Assembly: GCA_027482225.1 (NCBI GenBank)
Contig: JAIXWD010000016.1
Span: forward strand, 78,050-142,049
Reading direction: 5' to 3'
DNA length: 64,000 nt
Origin: Bacteroidota bacterium
GTDB taxonomy: Bacteria > Bacteroidota > Bacteroidia > UKL13-3
In this document: in pieces, positions 29,278 through 38,499 of the stretch
How the letters are laid out: each line of letters starts with the position of its first letter
Numbering within the stretch: the stretch's first letter is position 1
Made by a program: the position numbers and the translations under genes
The notes under the pieces: generated by a model
Told to the model about the DNA's origin: nothing
Databases searched by the model: none
What the model saw: the letters and a program-made list of their open reading frames with translations, nothing else

Positions 29278-29793
29278 TTACAATTCGTTAACTAATATTT
29301 CTTCATCCATATCCTCAATTACTTCATCTGGTATGGTTTCGTTTTTATTTGCCTCATTTACAACTAATGCTTCAATGGGTAAATCGGATAATTTATCGGC
29401 TATTACATAGTTTATTATTTCCTCATCGGTAACTATTAAATTTTCATTTTTGTTATATGTTAATGGCATAAATTGAAACAATCCAAGCATTATTATTAAT
29501 ATGCCTGCTGCATACCAAATAGGGTTAATATAAATAATTTTTGGTTTTGGCTTGATTTGACTTAATAAGCGTGTTTTACTTTTTTCGAAGTAAACTTCTA
29601 GTGTAGTAAATCCACCCTCATTAACCCTTAACATGATTTGGTTTTTGCTTCGTTCAAAATAATCATCAGGTACGGTAAATCCACCTTGTGGGTTACTTTT
29701 AGTGATCTGATATAAATGCTCTTGCTTACTCATTACGTATTTTATGATTGGTATTTTGGCTAATGGTTTAATGTACGGATAAATAAGTTTCAA
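29278..29793 (-). CDS. Hypothetical single-TM protein, possible anti-sigma-like partner
   Basis: Immediately downstream of and overlapping the ECF sigma gene; one TM IWYAAGILIIMLGLFQF. Confidence 0.5.
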   Translation of the reverse strand: MKLIYPYIKPLAKIPIIKYVMSKQEHLYQITKSNPQGGFTVPDDYFERSKNQIMLRVNEGGFTTLEVYFEKSKTRLLSQIKPKPKIIYINPIWYAAGILIIMLGLFQFMPLTYNKNENLIVTDEEIINYVIADKLSDLPIEALVVNEANKNETIPDEVIEDMDEEILVNEL

Positions 29794-30319
29794 TTTTTTT
29801 TACTGCATGATGGTAAGAGGCTTTTAATGCACCCACCGAAGTTTCTAATACCTCACTCATGTCTTCATATTTCATATTATCGAAATATTTTAAGTTAAAC
29901 ACCAATCTTTGTTTTTCAGGTAAATTGATAATGGCTTGTTGTAGTTTAAGCTCTACACTATTTCCATTAAAATAACCTGTAGTGTTTAAATGCACCAGCA
30001 ATTCGGGGGAGGTATCCTCTATATTTTGATGTTGCTTTTTTTTGTTTAAAAAGTTTAATGCCTCATTTGTGGCTATACGATATATCCAGGTGTATAGTTT
30101 AGCATTGCCTTTAAACTGATGCAGGTTTTCCCACACTTTAATCATGGTATTTTGAAGTACATCATCAGTATCATCATGACTAATAACCATACGTCTAATG
30201 TGCCAATATGTTTTTTGTTGGTAGGTATTTAATAACCACTCGAAAGCCATATGCTTAGTTGCATCTTTTGCAAATGCTTGCAATATCTCTATATCGGATG
30301 TTGGCTTGTTGGTGCTCAT
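29768..30319 (-). CDS. ECF RNA polymerase sigma factor
   Basis: DDVLQNTMIKVWENLHQFKGNAKLYTWIYRIATNEALNFL; LPEKQRLVFNLKYFDNMKYEDMSEVLETSVGALKASYHHAVKKIE. Confidence 0.93.
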   Translation of the reverse strand: MSTNKPTSDIEILQAFAKDATKHMAFEWLLNTYQQKTYWHIRRMVISHDDTDDVLQNTMIKVWENLHQFKGNAKLYTWIYRIATNEALNFLNKKKQHQNIEDTSPELLVHLNTTGYFNGNSVELKLQQAIINLPEKQRLVFNLKYFDNMKYEDMSEVLETSVGALKASYHHAVKKIETYLSVH

Positions 30320-30538
30320 TTACTTTATATGCTAAATTAGAGTAATTATGTAGCACTTGGTTTAAATTGTTTTCAAAATTTACGGGTAACTACCTAATTT
30401 ACTTGAGTAAAAAGTTTGGGTAGGTGAAAAATTGCATGTAGTTTTGTCCAAGATACATTCAGTTTCAATCGTTTTGCTTGGCATGATGATTGTTATTTGA
30501 TGTTTCGTTTCAAAAATTATATAACTAAACATATCAAA

Positions 30539-31192
30539 ATGATTAATCGAATTCTTCTTCTTGTAGTTTTTTCTACTTCCATTGCCATAGCGCTTCAAGC
30601 CCAAAAACCTGCTGATAAAAGTGCTGATAAATTGTTAAATTTAATTAGCACACGATACAAAAACTTTAAAACAATAAAGGCTGATTTTATTTACAGCATA
30701 GAAAGTAAGGCGGAGAACATAAGCGAAAAACAAAAAGGCAGCATATATGTGAAAGGTAATAAATTCAGGTTAGACATAGCCGATCAAGTAATTATGTGCG
30801 ATAATAAAACGGTTTGGACATATAGTAAAGAGGTAAATGAGGTGCAAATAAATAACTACGATCCTAAAAAAGCACCTATCAGGCTTGACGATATTTTTAC
30901 CATGTATGATAAAGGTTTTTTATCAAAAATATTAGACACCAAAAAAGAAGGCAAAAGCGATATTGTGTTGGTGGAACTCACCCCAAAAGACAAAAAGAAA
31001 AACTTCTTTAAAATTAAATTAACAATTGATAAGACCAATCAAACCATAATTAAGTCTCAGGTTTTTGATAAGAGCGGAACCATACATACTTATTTAGTTA
31101 CCAACCAATTTCCTAATATTAAATTGGAAGATAAATTTTTTGTGTTTGATGTAAAGAAATACCCAAAATGTGAAGTAATTGATCTTAGGTGA
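30539..31192 (+). CDS. LolA-like outer membrane lipoprotein carrier protein
   Basis: Signal peptide; NFKTIKADFIYSIESKAENISEKQKGSIYVKGNKFRLDIADQVIMCDNKTVWTYSKEVNEVQINNYDPK. Confidence 0.88.
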   Translation: MINRILLLVVFSTSIAIALQAQKPADKSADKLLNLISTRYKNFKTIKADFIYSIESKAENISEKQKGSIYVKGNKFRLDIADQVIMCDNKTVWTYSKEVNEVQINNYDPKKAPIRLDDIFTMYDKGFLSKILDTKKEGKSDIVLVELTPKDKKKNFFKIKLTIDKTNQTIIKSQVFDKSGTIHTYLVTNQFPNIKLEDKFFVFDVKKYPKCEVIDLR

Positions 31193-31212
31193 TTTTAAAA
31201 AATTGCTAAAAT

Positions 31213-31242
31213 AAAACGCTTCAATTTTGGAGCGTTTTTTTT
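31213..31242 (+). terminator. Hairpin terminator
   Basis: aaaacgcttcaattttggagcgtttttttt. Confidence 0.65.
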
Positions 31243-31247
31243 AAAAA

Positions 31248-31781
31248 CTAATGTATAAATTTTGCATTAATTAAGTACTCGCTATCATCGCCAAGTTTTA
31301 CAGCTTGTTTACCGTAAATACTAAATCCGCTATCTGTTACATACCTTAATTTGTTAAATGATTGGTACAATGAATTAGTTTTGATCATAACGGCCTCAAT
31401 CACCTTTATATTGTATTTTAAATCTTTGGTAATTTTAACTGTTTTAAGTGATTGTTTATTTTCTGTTGATGTGTATTTAATTTGTATTTGATTAGGGTAA
31501 TTACTACTATCTACAATATAAGTATTTCTATTACTAGGTTTTGCTAAATCTATAAGGGTAAATGCTTGTAATTCTTTTTCCCAATTTACTTTATCATACA
31601 TAGTTAAACTATCCGTTTTTGCACCATACTTTACCTGTTTTTCTATACCTGTTTTTTGTTCAGATAGAATGGTTATTTCATGTTCAAAAAAATGTTTTGT
31701 GTTAACAAATGTGGGTTTGTTTTCACTTACATTTTGACACGATATCATTGTAATTAGGTAAGTAGATATAATCAATCGCAT
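31248..31781 (-). CDS. Small hypothetical lipoprotein
   Basis: MRLIISTYLITMISCQNVSE; no recognised family. Confidence 0.6.
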   Translation of the reverse strand: MRLIISTYLITMISCQNVSENKPTFVNTKHFFEHEITILSEQKTGIEKQVKYGAKTDSLTMYDKVNWEKELQAFTLIDLAKPSNRNTYIVDSSNYPNQIQIKYTSTENKQSLKTVKITKDLKYNIKVIEAVMIKTNSLYQSFNKLRYVTDSGFSIYGKQAVKLGDDSEYLINAKFIH

Positions 31782-33298
31782 AATAAACTGGTTCCAGTCA
31801 TTTGAGATGGTTGAGGTATTTGAAGCAAATTCAAAATCGTTGGGGCTACATCGGCCAATTTCCCTGGTTTTAACCGTTTACCGTTACCGTTAACTACAAT
31901 AAATGGAACTTCGTTTGTGGTATGTGCTGTATTTGGTGTGCCATCTTCTTCATTGGTCATGTATTCACCATTACCATGGTCGGCAGTAACCAATAAAGTA
32001 TAATTGTGCTCAATTGCTGCAGCAATAATTCTTCCTAAACACTCATCTACTTTTTCAACCGCCTTTATCTCGGCACTTACATTTCCTGTGTGGCCAACCA
32101 TATCAGGATTAGCAAAGTTAACGCAAATAAAATCTGGTTTCTCTTGGGTAATAGCTTGTAAAGCAAATACACAAACATCCTCTGCACTCATTTCTGGTTG
32201 TAAATCATATGTAGCCACTTTGGCAGATGGCGCTAAATGTCTTGTTTCACCAATAAAAGGTTGCTCTCTACCGCCACTAAAAAAGAAAGTAACATGGGGG
32301 TATTTTTCTGTTTCAGCAATACGCATTTGAGTTTTTTGATGTTGTTCTAAAACTTCACCTAACGTCATTTGTAAATCAATATCAGGAAAAATTACACCAA
32401 TATTTTTATATGTTTTATCGTATTCTGTTAGTGTAATGTAATGCAGATTTAATTTGTGCATGTTATGCTCGTGGAAATCGGTTTGTGTTAGTACTTCAGT
32501 AATTTCACGACCACGATCTGTTCGGAAGTTGAAGCAAATTACGACATCACCATCTTCAATTTTTGCAATAGGTTGATTGTTTGAGTCAACACAAATAATG
32601 GGTTTTATAAACTCATCAGATTCTCCAGCTTCATATCTTTTATTGATGGTTGATACCACATCGCTGCTTTGTTCTCCAATTCCATTTACCATGCAATTGT
32701 ATGCCATACTAACACGTTCCCAACGTTTATCTCTATCCATGGCATAATATCTACCACATACCGAAGCTAGTTTGCCTCCTGTATTGTTTAATTCAACTAG
32801 CAATTTTTGTAGGTAACCTTTACCATTTTTAGGATCGGTATCTCGCCCATCAGTAAAGGCGTGCACAAAAAAATTGCTCGTATTTTCGTGTTTCATCATT
32901 TGGCACAAACCGTTTAAATGTTCAATGCTCGAGTGAACACCTCCATCACTTACCAATCCAATGAGGTGAATATTTTTGTTATTGGTTTTAGCATATTTAA
33001 TAGCGTTAACTAAGGTTTCGTTTTTAAACACCTCGCCATTTTTAAACGATTTATTAATAAGTACCAACTGTTGAAAAACTACACGGCCTGCACCTAAGTT
33101 CATGTGTCCAACCTCACTATTGCCCATTTGCCCGGCAGGTAGACCTACATCTATTCCACTTGTTTTAATACTTGTACCAGGATATTTCTTTACAATACTA
33201 TCGAAATTTGGGGTGTTAGATTGGTATATCGCATTGCCATCATAAGGTTTACCATTTCCCCAACCATCTAAAATAATTAAAGCTACTTTTTCAATCAT
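31772..33298 (-). CDS. gpmI: 2,3-bisphosphoglycerate-independent phosphoglycerate mutase
   Basis: MIEKVALIILDGWGNGKPYDGNAIYQSNTPNFDSI; GNSEVGHMNLGAGRVVFQ; HAFTDGRDTDPKNG; LLVTADHGNGEYM. Confidence 0.97.
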   Translation of the reverse strand: MIEKVALIILDGWGNGKPYDGNAIYQSNTPNFDSIVKKYPGTSIKTSGIDVGLPAGQMGNSEVGHMNLGAGRVVFQQLVLINKSFKNGEVFKNETLVNAIKYAKTNNKNIHLIGLVSDGGVHSSIEHLNGLCQMMKHENTSNFFVHAFTDGRDTDPKNGKGYLQKLLVELNNTGGKLASVCGRYYAMDRDKRWERVSMAYNCMVNGIGEQSSDVVSTINKRYEAGESDEFIKPIICVDSNNQPIAKIEDGDVVICFNFRTDRGREITEVLTQTDFHEHNMHKLNLHYITLTEYDKTYKNIGVIFPDIDLQMTLGEVLEQHQKTQMRIAETEKYPHVTFFFSGGREQPFIGETRHLAPSAKVATYDLQPEMSAEDVCVFALQAITQEKPDFICVNFANPDMVGHTGNVSAEIKAVEKVDECLGRIIAAAIEHNYTLLVTADHGNGEYMTNEEDGTPNTAHTTNEVPFIVVNGNGKRLKPGKLADVAPTILNLLQIPQPSQMTGTSLLCD

Positions 33299-33371
33299 AG
33301 TGCAAAAATAACTAATAAAACTTTTAAGCCTTATTATTTTGCATATCAACATTTTTACTAATTTGCACCTG

Positions 33372-33386
33372 TGGCACGCTTTTGGT
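33372..33386 (+). promoter_or_regulatory. Possible sigma-54-like motif TGGCACGctttTGGT
   Basis: -24-type TGGCACG half is exact; the -12 half is GT rather than GC. Confidence 0.25.
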
Positions 33387-33414
33387 TCAAGGTGCGTAAT
33401 TAAACAAACACAAC

Positions 33415-33807
33415 ATGAAGAACGGTTTATTTAAATATATGGTAGGGGTTATACTAATATTCAGTGTATCAGTTGTATTAGCTGATGGGTTTGATGAAAT
33501 AGTGAACGCCCTAAAAAATACAAACGCCAAAGAAGTGTCTAAATTTTTAAATGGTACTGTAGAGTTAACCATAAACGATAACGAAGGAGTATACAGTAAA
33601 CAACAGGCTGAAATCATGATAAAAAACTTTTTATTAAATAATCAGCCTAAAAATATTGCCATACAGCACCGTGGTAAATCTGGTCAAAGTGCCAAATATG
33701 CTATTGTGAATTATGAAACTGCACAAGGTAAATTTCGTGTGTACATCTTTATGAAAGATAGTGGAAGTGGCATGTTAGTTCACGAAATGCGTTTCGAAAA
33801 AGAATAG
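33415..33807 (+). CDS. DUF4783-like secreted protein
   Basis: Signal peptide; FDEIVNALKNTNAKEVSKFLNGTVELTINDNEGVYSKQQAEIMIKNFLLNNQPKNIAIQHRGKSG. Confidence 0.82.
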   Translation: MKNGLFKYMVGVILIFSVSVVLADGFDEIVNALKNTNAKEVSKFLNGTVELTINDNEGVYSKQQAEIMIKNFLLNNQPKNIAIQHRGKSGQSAKYAIVNYETAQGKFRVYIFMKDSGSGMLVHEMRFEKE

Positions 33808-33830
33808 GGAAAGTCAAATCGTAACATGAA

Positions 33831-34691
33831 TTGGTAATGGAAAATTTATTAAAAAACGCCTTGGTTAAGCAACTCATTGATATTGCTTTTGCAGAGGATA
33901 TAGGAGAAGGCGATCATACCTCGTTAGCTACAATTAATGAAGATGAAAAAGGTAAGTCGATAATAGTAGCTAAAGATAACGGTATTATAGCTGGGCTAAA
34001 CTTAGTTGAATATATTTTTAAAAAGGTTGACCCATCTTTGGATGTAAAACTAATTAAAACAGATGGTGATGAAATTGCATACGGTGATGTGGTTTTAGAA
34101 GTTTCTGGAAGTTCTAGAAGTATGTTAACTGCAGAACGTACGGTTTTAAATTTTGTTCAACGTTTAAGTGGGGTAGCATCTTTAACAGCAAAATATGTAG
34201 CCGAGTTATCTGGATTACATACGCAAATATTGGATACTCGAAAAACTACACCTGGCATGCGTTTACTCGAAAAATATGCAGTTAAAATAGGTGGAGGTTG
34301 TAATCACCGTATTGGTTTGTATGATATGATTTTGATTAAGGACAACCATGTTGATTTTGCAGGCGGAATAGCCAATGCAATAACACGTACTCAAAAGTAT
34401 TTAATGGAACATAACCTTAAACTTAATATTGAAATTGAGACCAGATCAATTGATGAAGTTAAACAAATATTAGCAATTGGTGGTGTTCATCGTATTATGT
34501 TGGATAATTTTTCGCCTGAGCTATTACGTGAAGCTGTTAAGTTAATTGATGGTAGGTTTGAAACTGAGGCTAGTGGTGGTATTACACTTCAAACCTTAAG
34601 AAGTTATGCAGAGTCTGGTGTAGACTTTATATCATCTGGTGCGTTAACACATAGTGTAAATGCAATGGATTTGAGTATGCGTGCTATTTAA
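33831..34691 (+). CDS. nadC: Nicotinate-nucleotide pyrophosphorylase (carboxylating)
   Basis: AEDIGEGDHTSLATI; AERTVLNFVQRLSGVASLTAKYV; ILDTRKTTPGMRLLEKYAVKIGGGCNHRIGLYDMILIKDNH. Confidence 0.97.
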   Translation: MVMENLLKNALVKQLIDIAFAEDIGEGDHTSLATINEDEKGKSIIVAKDNGIIAGLNLVEYIFKKVDPSLDVKLIKTDGDEIAYGDVVLEVSGSSRSMLTAERTVLNFVQRLSGVASLTAKYVAELSGLHTQILDTRKTTPGMRLLEKYAVKIGGGCNHRIGLYDMILIKDNHVDFAGGIANAITRTQKYLMEHNLKLNIEIETRSIDEVKQILAIGGVHRIMLDNFSPELLREAVKLIDGRFETEASGGITLQTLRSYAESGVDFISSGALTHSVNAMDLSMRAI

Positions 34692-34734
34692 ATTCTCCTC
34701 AATCAAATACACTTCATTATTATTATAACAATAT

Positions 34735-34766
34735 AAAAGCCGACTAAAATTCTAGTCGGCTTTTTT
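34735..34766. terminator. Hairpin terminator
   Basis: aaaagccgactaaaattctagtcggctttttt. Confidence 0.8.
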
Positions 34767-34779
34767 AATATCTTATTTA

Positions 34780-36219
34780 TTATTTGGTTTTTCTCGGGTC
34801 ACCTACACGGTCCATCACGCAACGGAAACCTATTGTTGCAGTTGATAAATCCTCATCCAAATATCTTCTAGAGCCAGGTGTCATCCAATAAGCTCTATCA
34901 TTCCATGATCCACCTTTGTATACGCGTGCTGTGTTTCTAATCAAACTTGTAACACCGTAATCATATTTTTGCTCAAAGTCTGTGTATTCTAACTCATCTT
35001 TATAGCCAATATTATTTGATTTGCGGTAGTTTCTACGTTTTGCGTTTTCTACGTCAGTAACATCTCTATATGGTATGCGACCTAAGCTGTCTTTTTCTGC
35101 AACAATACCATCTGCATCTGTTACTTTAGTTTTGTATACATTACCACGGAAAGGAGCAAGTTCTTGTCCATCTTCCCATGATAAAGGACGATAAACATCC
35201 ATTGTCCACTCGCTTACGTTGCCTGCCATATGATACAAACCAAAATCGTTAGGTAAGTAATCTTCGTTTTTTACTTGTACTGTATAAAATCCTGCATCAT
35301 TTAAACGACCAGCAACACCGGCAGCATCACCACGACCGCGCATATAATTGGCATACATTGTTCCACGGTTTTTCTCAGAATCGCTTCTGCGCATGGTTAA
35401 ACCATCCCAAGGATATATACGTTTTACATCAATGTTTTCATTATACTCTGGTGACATGTAACCATATGCTGCATATTCCCACTCTGCTTCTGTTGGTAGG
35501 CGATAATCAGGTAATAATATACCATCTTCCATGCGCACCTGACGAGTCTTTCCTCCAGGAGCATAATCTTTTAATTCCTTTTTTACAGTTGGTGTGTATA
35601 AACCTAAAAGGTATGCTTCTGTATTAAAGTTATTGTCACCTGTGGTTTTTTGAACATCTAAGTCAATAAAACCCTCACGTGCCAAAATCATTTCGTTTAC
35701 ACGATCTGTACGCCAATCAGTATAAGCCTTAGCTTGTAACCAATTTACACCAACTACAGGGTATTCTCTGTATGCAGGGTGACGTAAATAATACAATACG
35801 TATGGTTCGTTATAAGATAGTTTGTTACGCCAAACCAAAGTATCGGGTAGTGCACCACGGTATACTAAAGGGTTGTCAACAAAAACACGGTTTAACCAAT
35901 ACAAATATTCTAAATAATGGAAATTGGTAACCTCTGTTTCATCCATATAAAAACTAGGAACAGATACCCTACGCTTAAGTGCATTACGTTCGAACATTAC
36001 ATCGTTCTCAAAGTTACCTAAGCTTACTGTACCGCCTTCAATAAACACTAATCCTGGTCCTGTTTCTTGTTCCTGGAATTTTGGTTTTTCAAAGCCGCCC
36101 CATTTCTCGTTGTTATATTGCCAGCCGGTAGTCTCCGACTTGGGTTTTTTACACCCTGTGCCAATAAACACGCTATGGGCTAGTGCTGCTAAAAGAAAAA
36201 CTTTTGTGGCCTGCTTCAT
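34780..36219 (-). CDS. gldJ: Gliding motility / T9SS lipoprotein GldJ-like (SUMF1/FGE-fold)
   Basis: Lipobox GTGCKKPKSETTGW; GLVFIEGGTVSLGNFENDVMFERNALKRRVSVPSFYMDETEVTNFHYLEYLYWLNRVF; GALPDTLVWRNKLSYNEPY; VYKGGSWNDRAYWMTPGSRRYLDEDLSTATIGFRC. Confidence 0.88.
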   Translation of the reverse strand: MKQATKVFLLAALAHSVFIGTGCKKPKSETTGWQYNNEKWGGFEKPKFQEQETGPGLVFIEGGTVSLGNFENDVMFERNALKRRVSVPSFYMDETEVTNFHYLEYLYWLNRVFVDNPLVYRGALPDTLVWRNKLSYNEPYVLYYLRHPAYREYPVVGVNWLQAKAYTDWRTDRVNEMILAREGFIDLDVQKTTGDNNFNTEAYLLGLYTPTVKKELKDYAPGGKTRQVRMEDGILLPDYRLPTEAEWEYAAYGYMSPEYNENIDVKRIYPWDGLTMRRSDSEKNRGTMYANYMRGRGDAAGVAGRLNDAGFYTVQVKNEDYLPNDFGLYHMAGNVSEWTMDVYRPLSWEDGQELAPFRGNVYKTKVTDADGIVAEKDSLGRIPYRDVTDVENAKRRNYRKSNNIGYKDELEYTDFEQKYDYGVTSLIRNTARVYKGGSWNDRAYWMTPGSRRYLDEDLSTATIGFRCVMDRVGDPRKTK

Positions 36220-36303
36220 ATTTAAATCGTTTTGAAGTATTAATTTTTCAAATATAACGGAAAATAAATGGAATTATTCCAATATTTATTTAGATTTTTT
36301 AGA

Positions 36304-37296
36304 TTAAAGTGCTGGACATGCCATCATTTTAACTCTTGACCTTTGCTTTTTCTTGGGTGTTATCTCAAATGCAAGTGATAATTCATGCGATCCTTGAGTA
36401 GCAGTTCGTGCACCAGAAACAGTTACATCATAGCTGTAACCCAATCTAAATTTAGGTAGCTTAAGGCCCAACATAACTATTGCTGCATCAGAATTTTTAC
36501 TTGTTTGACGGAACCATAGACCTGCTGTTAAAGCTTGTTTTTTAACATACATACCCAAATTTAATTGGTTAAAATTACGTTGGCTCATATATAAAATGCT
36601 TGGTGATAGTATCACCCGCTGGTCTTCGTTACGCTCTTGTGTTAGTGGAATATTCAAACCTGCGTGAGCAGTATATCGTCTGGGTAATTTAAATTCTTCC
36701 TTTGGGCTATTTTCGTAATAAAATGATTGGTTAGGCTCTGTTAAATTGTGCACTGCAATACCTGCAAAAAATGTTTCGCTGTATATTACTAATCCAGAAC
36801 CAAAATTTGGGAATATTCTGTTTTGCGATCCTACAGGCTCTTGGGTGGGGTAAACAAAGCCTAGCCGATCATCAATCTGATCACCAAATCGGAACCTGCT
36901 GAAGTCGTAACTTTTTTGCACGAAAGTTGTTTGTACAGCAGCTCTCATGCGCACTCTCCGGCTAATCTGGGTATAAAAAGAATAGGATAAGCTAGCTTGA
37001 TTTGTGGTTAATCTTCCATCACCTGCAACATCATTTAAAAATGAAACACCTAAACCACCCAATTTATTTATGTGTGCATCAACGCTTGCGTACGTTGTTT
37101 TAAAATTATTAGAAACACCAATGTATTGGTCGCGATAAGCCGCATTAAACCTTATATTTCCACTAGCCCCTGTTAATGCTGGGTTAGTATACAATGGCAC
37201 AGCATAAAACTGACTGAACTGCGGGTCCTGTGCTAGTAGGTTGGTTGTAAAAACTATACCTGTTAATATTATTATTAGGTAACGAAAAAAAAGCAT
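36304..37296 (-). CDS. Type IX secretion system membrane protein PorP/SprF family
   Basis: QDPQFSQFYAVPLYTNPALTGASGNIRFNAAYRDQY. Confidence 0.92.
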   Translation of the reverse strand: MLFFRYLIIILTGIVFTTNLLAQDPQFSQFYAVPLYTNPALTGASGNIRFNAAYRDQYIGVSNNFKTTYASVDAHINKLGGLGVSFLNDVAGDGRLTTNQASLSYSFYTQISRRVRMRAAVQTTFVQKSYDFSRFRFGDQIDDRLGFVYPTQEPVGSQNRIFPNFGSGLVIYSETFFAGIAVHNLTEPNQSFYYENSPKEEFKLPRRYTAHAGLNIPLTQERNEDQRVILSPSILYMSQRNFNQLNLGMYVKKQALTAGLWFRQTSKNSDAAIVMLGLKLPKFRLGYSYDVTVSGARTATQGSHELSLAFEITPKKKQRSRVKMMACPAL

Positions 37297-37340
37297 AAAT
37301 GCATGTTTAAGCTATACAAATGTAAACAAAAAGTTTACAT

Positions 37341-38366
37341 TTAAAACTCTGGACAACGAATAGCACGAATTGACTTTTTTGGGATACGCTTTCTTAACTC
37401 AAATGAAAGTGATACTTCATGTGATGCTCTCGCTCCTGGGCGGGCATTTGAAACGGTAGCGTCATATGAATATCCTATCCTGAGTTTTTCCCTTCGTAAT
37501 CCCAATAAAACAATAAGCGCATCAGAATTGGCTGTTGTTTGCCGGAAATAGCCACCAATGATGTATGATCCTTTATTATAATACATTCCTAGGTTTAACT
37601 CAGAGAAAGCGCCTTGCTGCATGTAAATAACATTAGGTGATAAACTAATGTTATTTTTATTTGATTTTTTATCAGGTGGGCGCAAAGGTATTTGTGCACC
37701 AGCGTGAACGGTTACTTTTCTTAGGATAACATTTTTATTTTGGTATGAATTCCAAAATTTTTGACTGGGTTCAGTTAGATTATGTACTGCAAAACCACCA
37801 TAAACGTTACGTGTATACCCAATAAAACCTGCGGCAAAATTAGGTATAGTGATAGCTGGATTAGGAGGAGACTCGCCTGTTACAGGTTTTACAATACCAT
37901 ATTGTTTTAGTATTTGGTCCCCCCAAGTAAAATTACCAAAGTCAAGTGTCTTTTGCATCATGGTAGCCTGTACACTTGCTCTTATTGTAAAATTTCTATT
38001 TACAGGTATTTGATAGGAGTATGCACCTGAAATACCAGTGGTAGTTAGCAATCCTACTCCTGCTTGATCCCTTGTTACCATTATGCCTATTCCTCCATTG
38101 ATTACATCGTAATGTTCATCAAAGGATGCTGACATTGTGGTAAATGTTCCTGCTATACTGCTCCATTGGTTACGTGCGTTTGTTACTATTCTTCCATGAT
38201 TGGTACTTCCTGCAAAAGCTGGATTAATATACATAGGATTGGCATAAAACTGTGAAAAGTGCGGGTCCTGAGCAAACAGGTCGCCTTTCACAACAATTAT
38301 TAAAGCCATATATATAAATAACTTCCTTTTAACCGAAAGTGATAATTTCATTTTAGTGTTAAACAT
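37341..38366 (-). CDS. Type IX secretion system membrane protein PorP/SprF family (tandem paralogue)
   Basis: QDPHFSQFYANPMYINPAFAGSTNHGRIVTNARNQWSSI; similar C-terminal ...ARASHEVSLSFEL. Confidence 0.92.
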   Translation of the reverse strand: MFNTKMKLSLSVKRKLFIYMALIIVVKGDLFAQDPHFSQFYANPMYINPAFAGSTNHGRIVTNARNQWSSIAGTFTTMSASFDEHYDVINGGIGIMVTRDQAGVGLLTTTGISGAYSYQIPVNRNFTIRASVQATMMQKTLDFGNFTWGDQILKQYGIVKPVTGESPPNPAITIPNFAAGFIGYTRNVYGGFAVHNLTEPSQKFWNSYQNKNVILRKVTVHAGAQIPLRPPDKKSNKNNISLSPNVIYMQQGAFSELNLGMYYNKGSYIIGGYFRQTTANSDALIVLLGLRREKLRIGYSYDATVSNARPGARASHEVSLSFELRKRIPKKSIRAIRCPEF

Positions 38367-38499
38367 TTATGCTCGTTAAAGCATGATAAATATTGCTTTA
38401 ACCAACAAGCTCCCCTTTATATTTTCTATGTTTATTTTACCTGTTTTTGGGAATAAACATATAATTAATTTCATTTGTTAACGTTATATTTCGCATCCA

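Noticed and set aside
32004-32330. 108-aa plus-strand ORF
   Set aside because: Antisense to gpmI.
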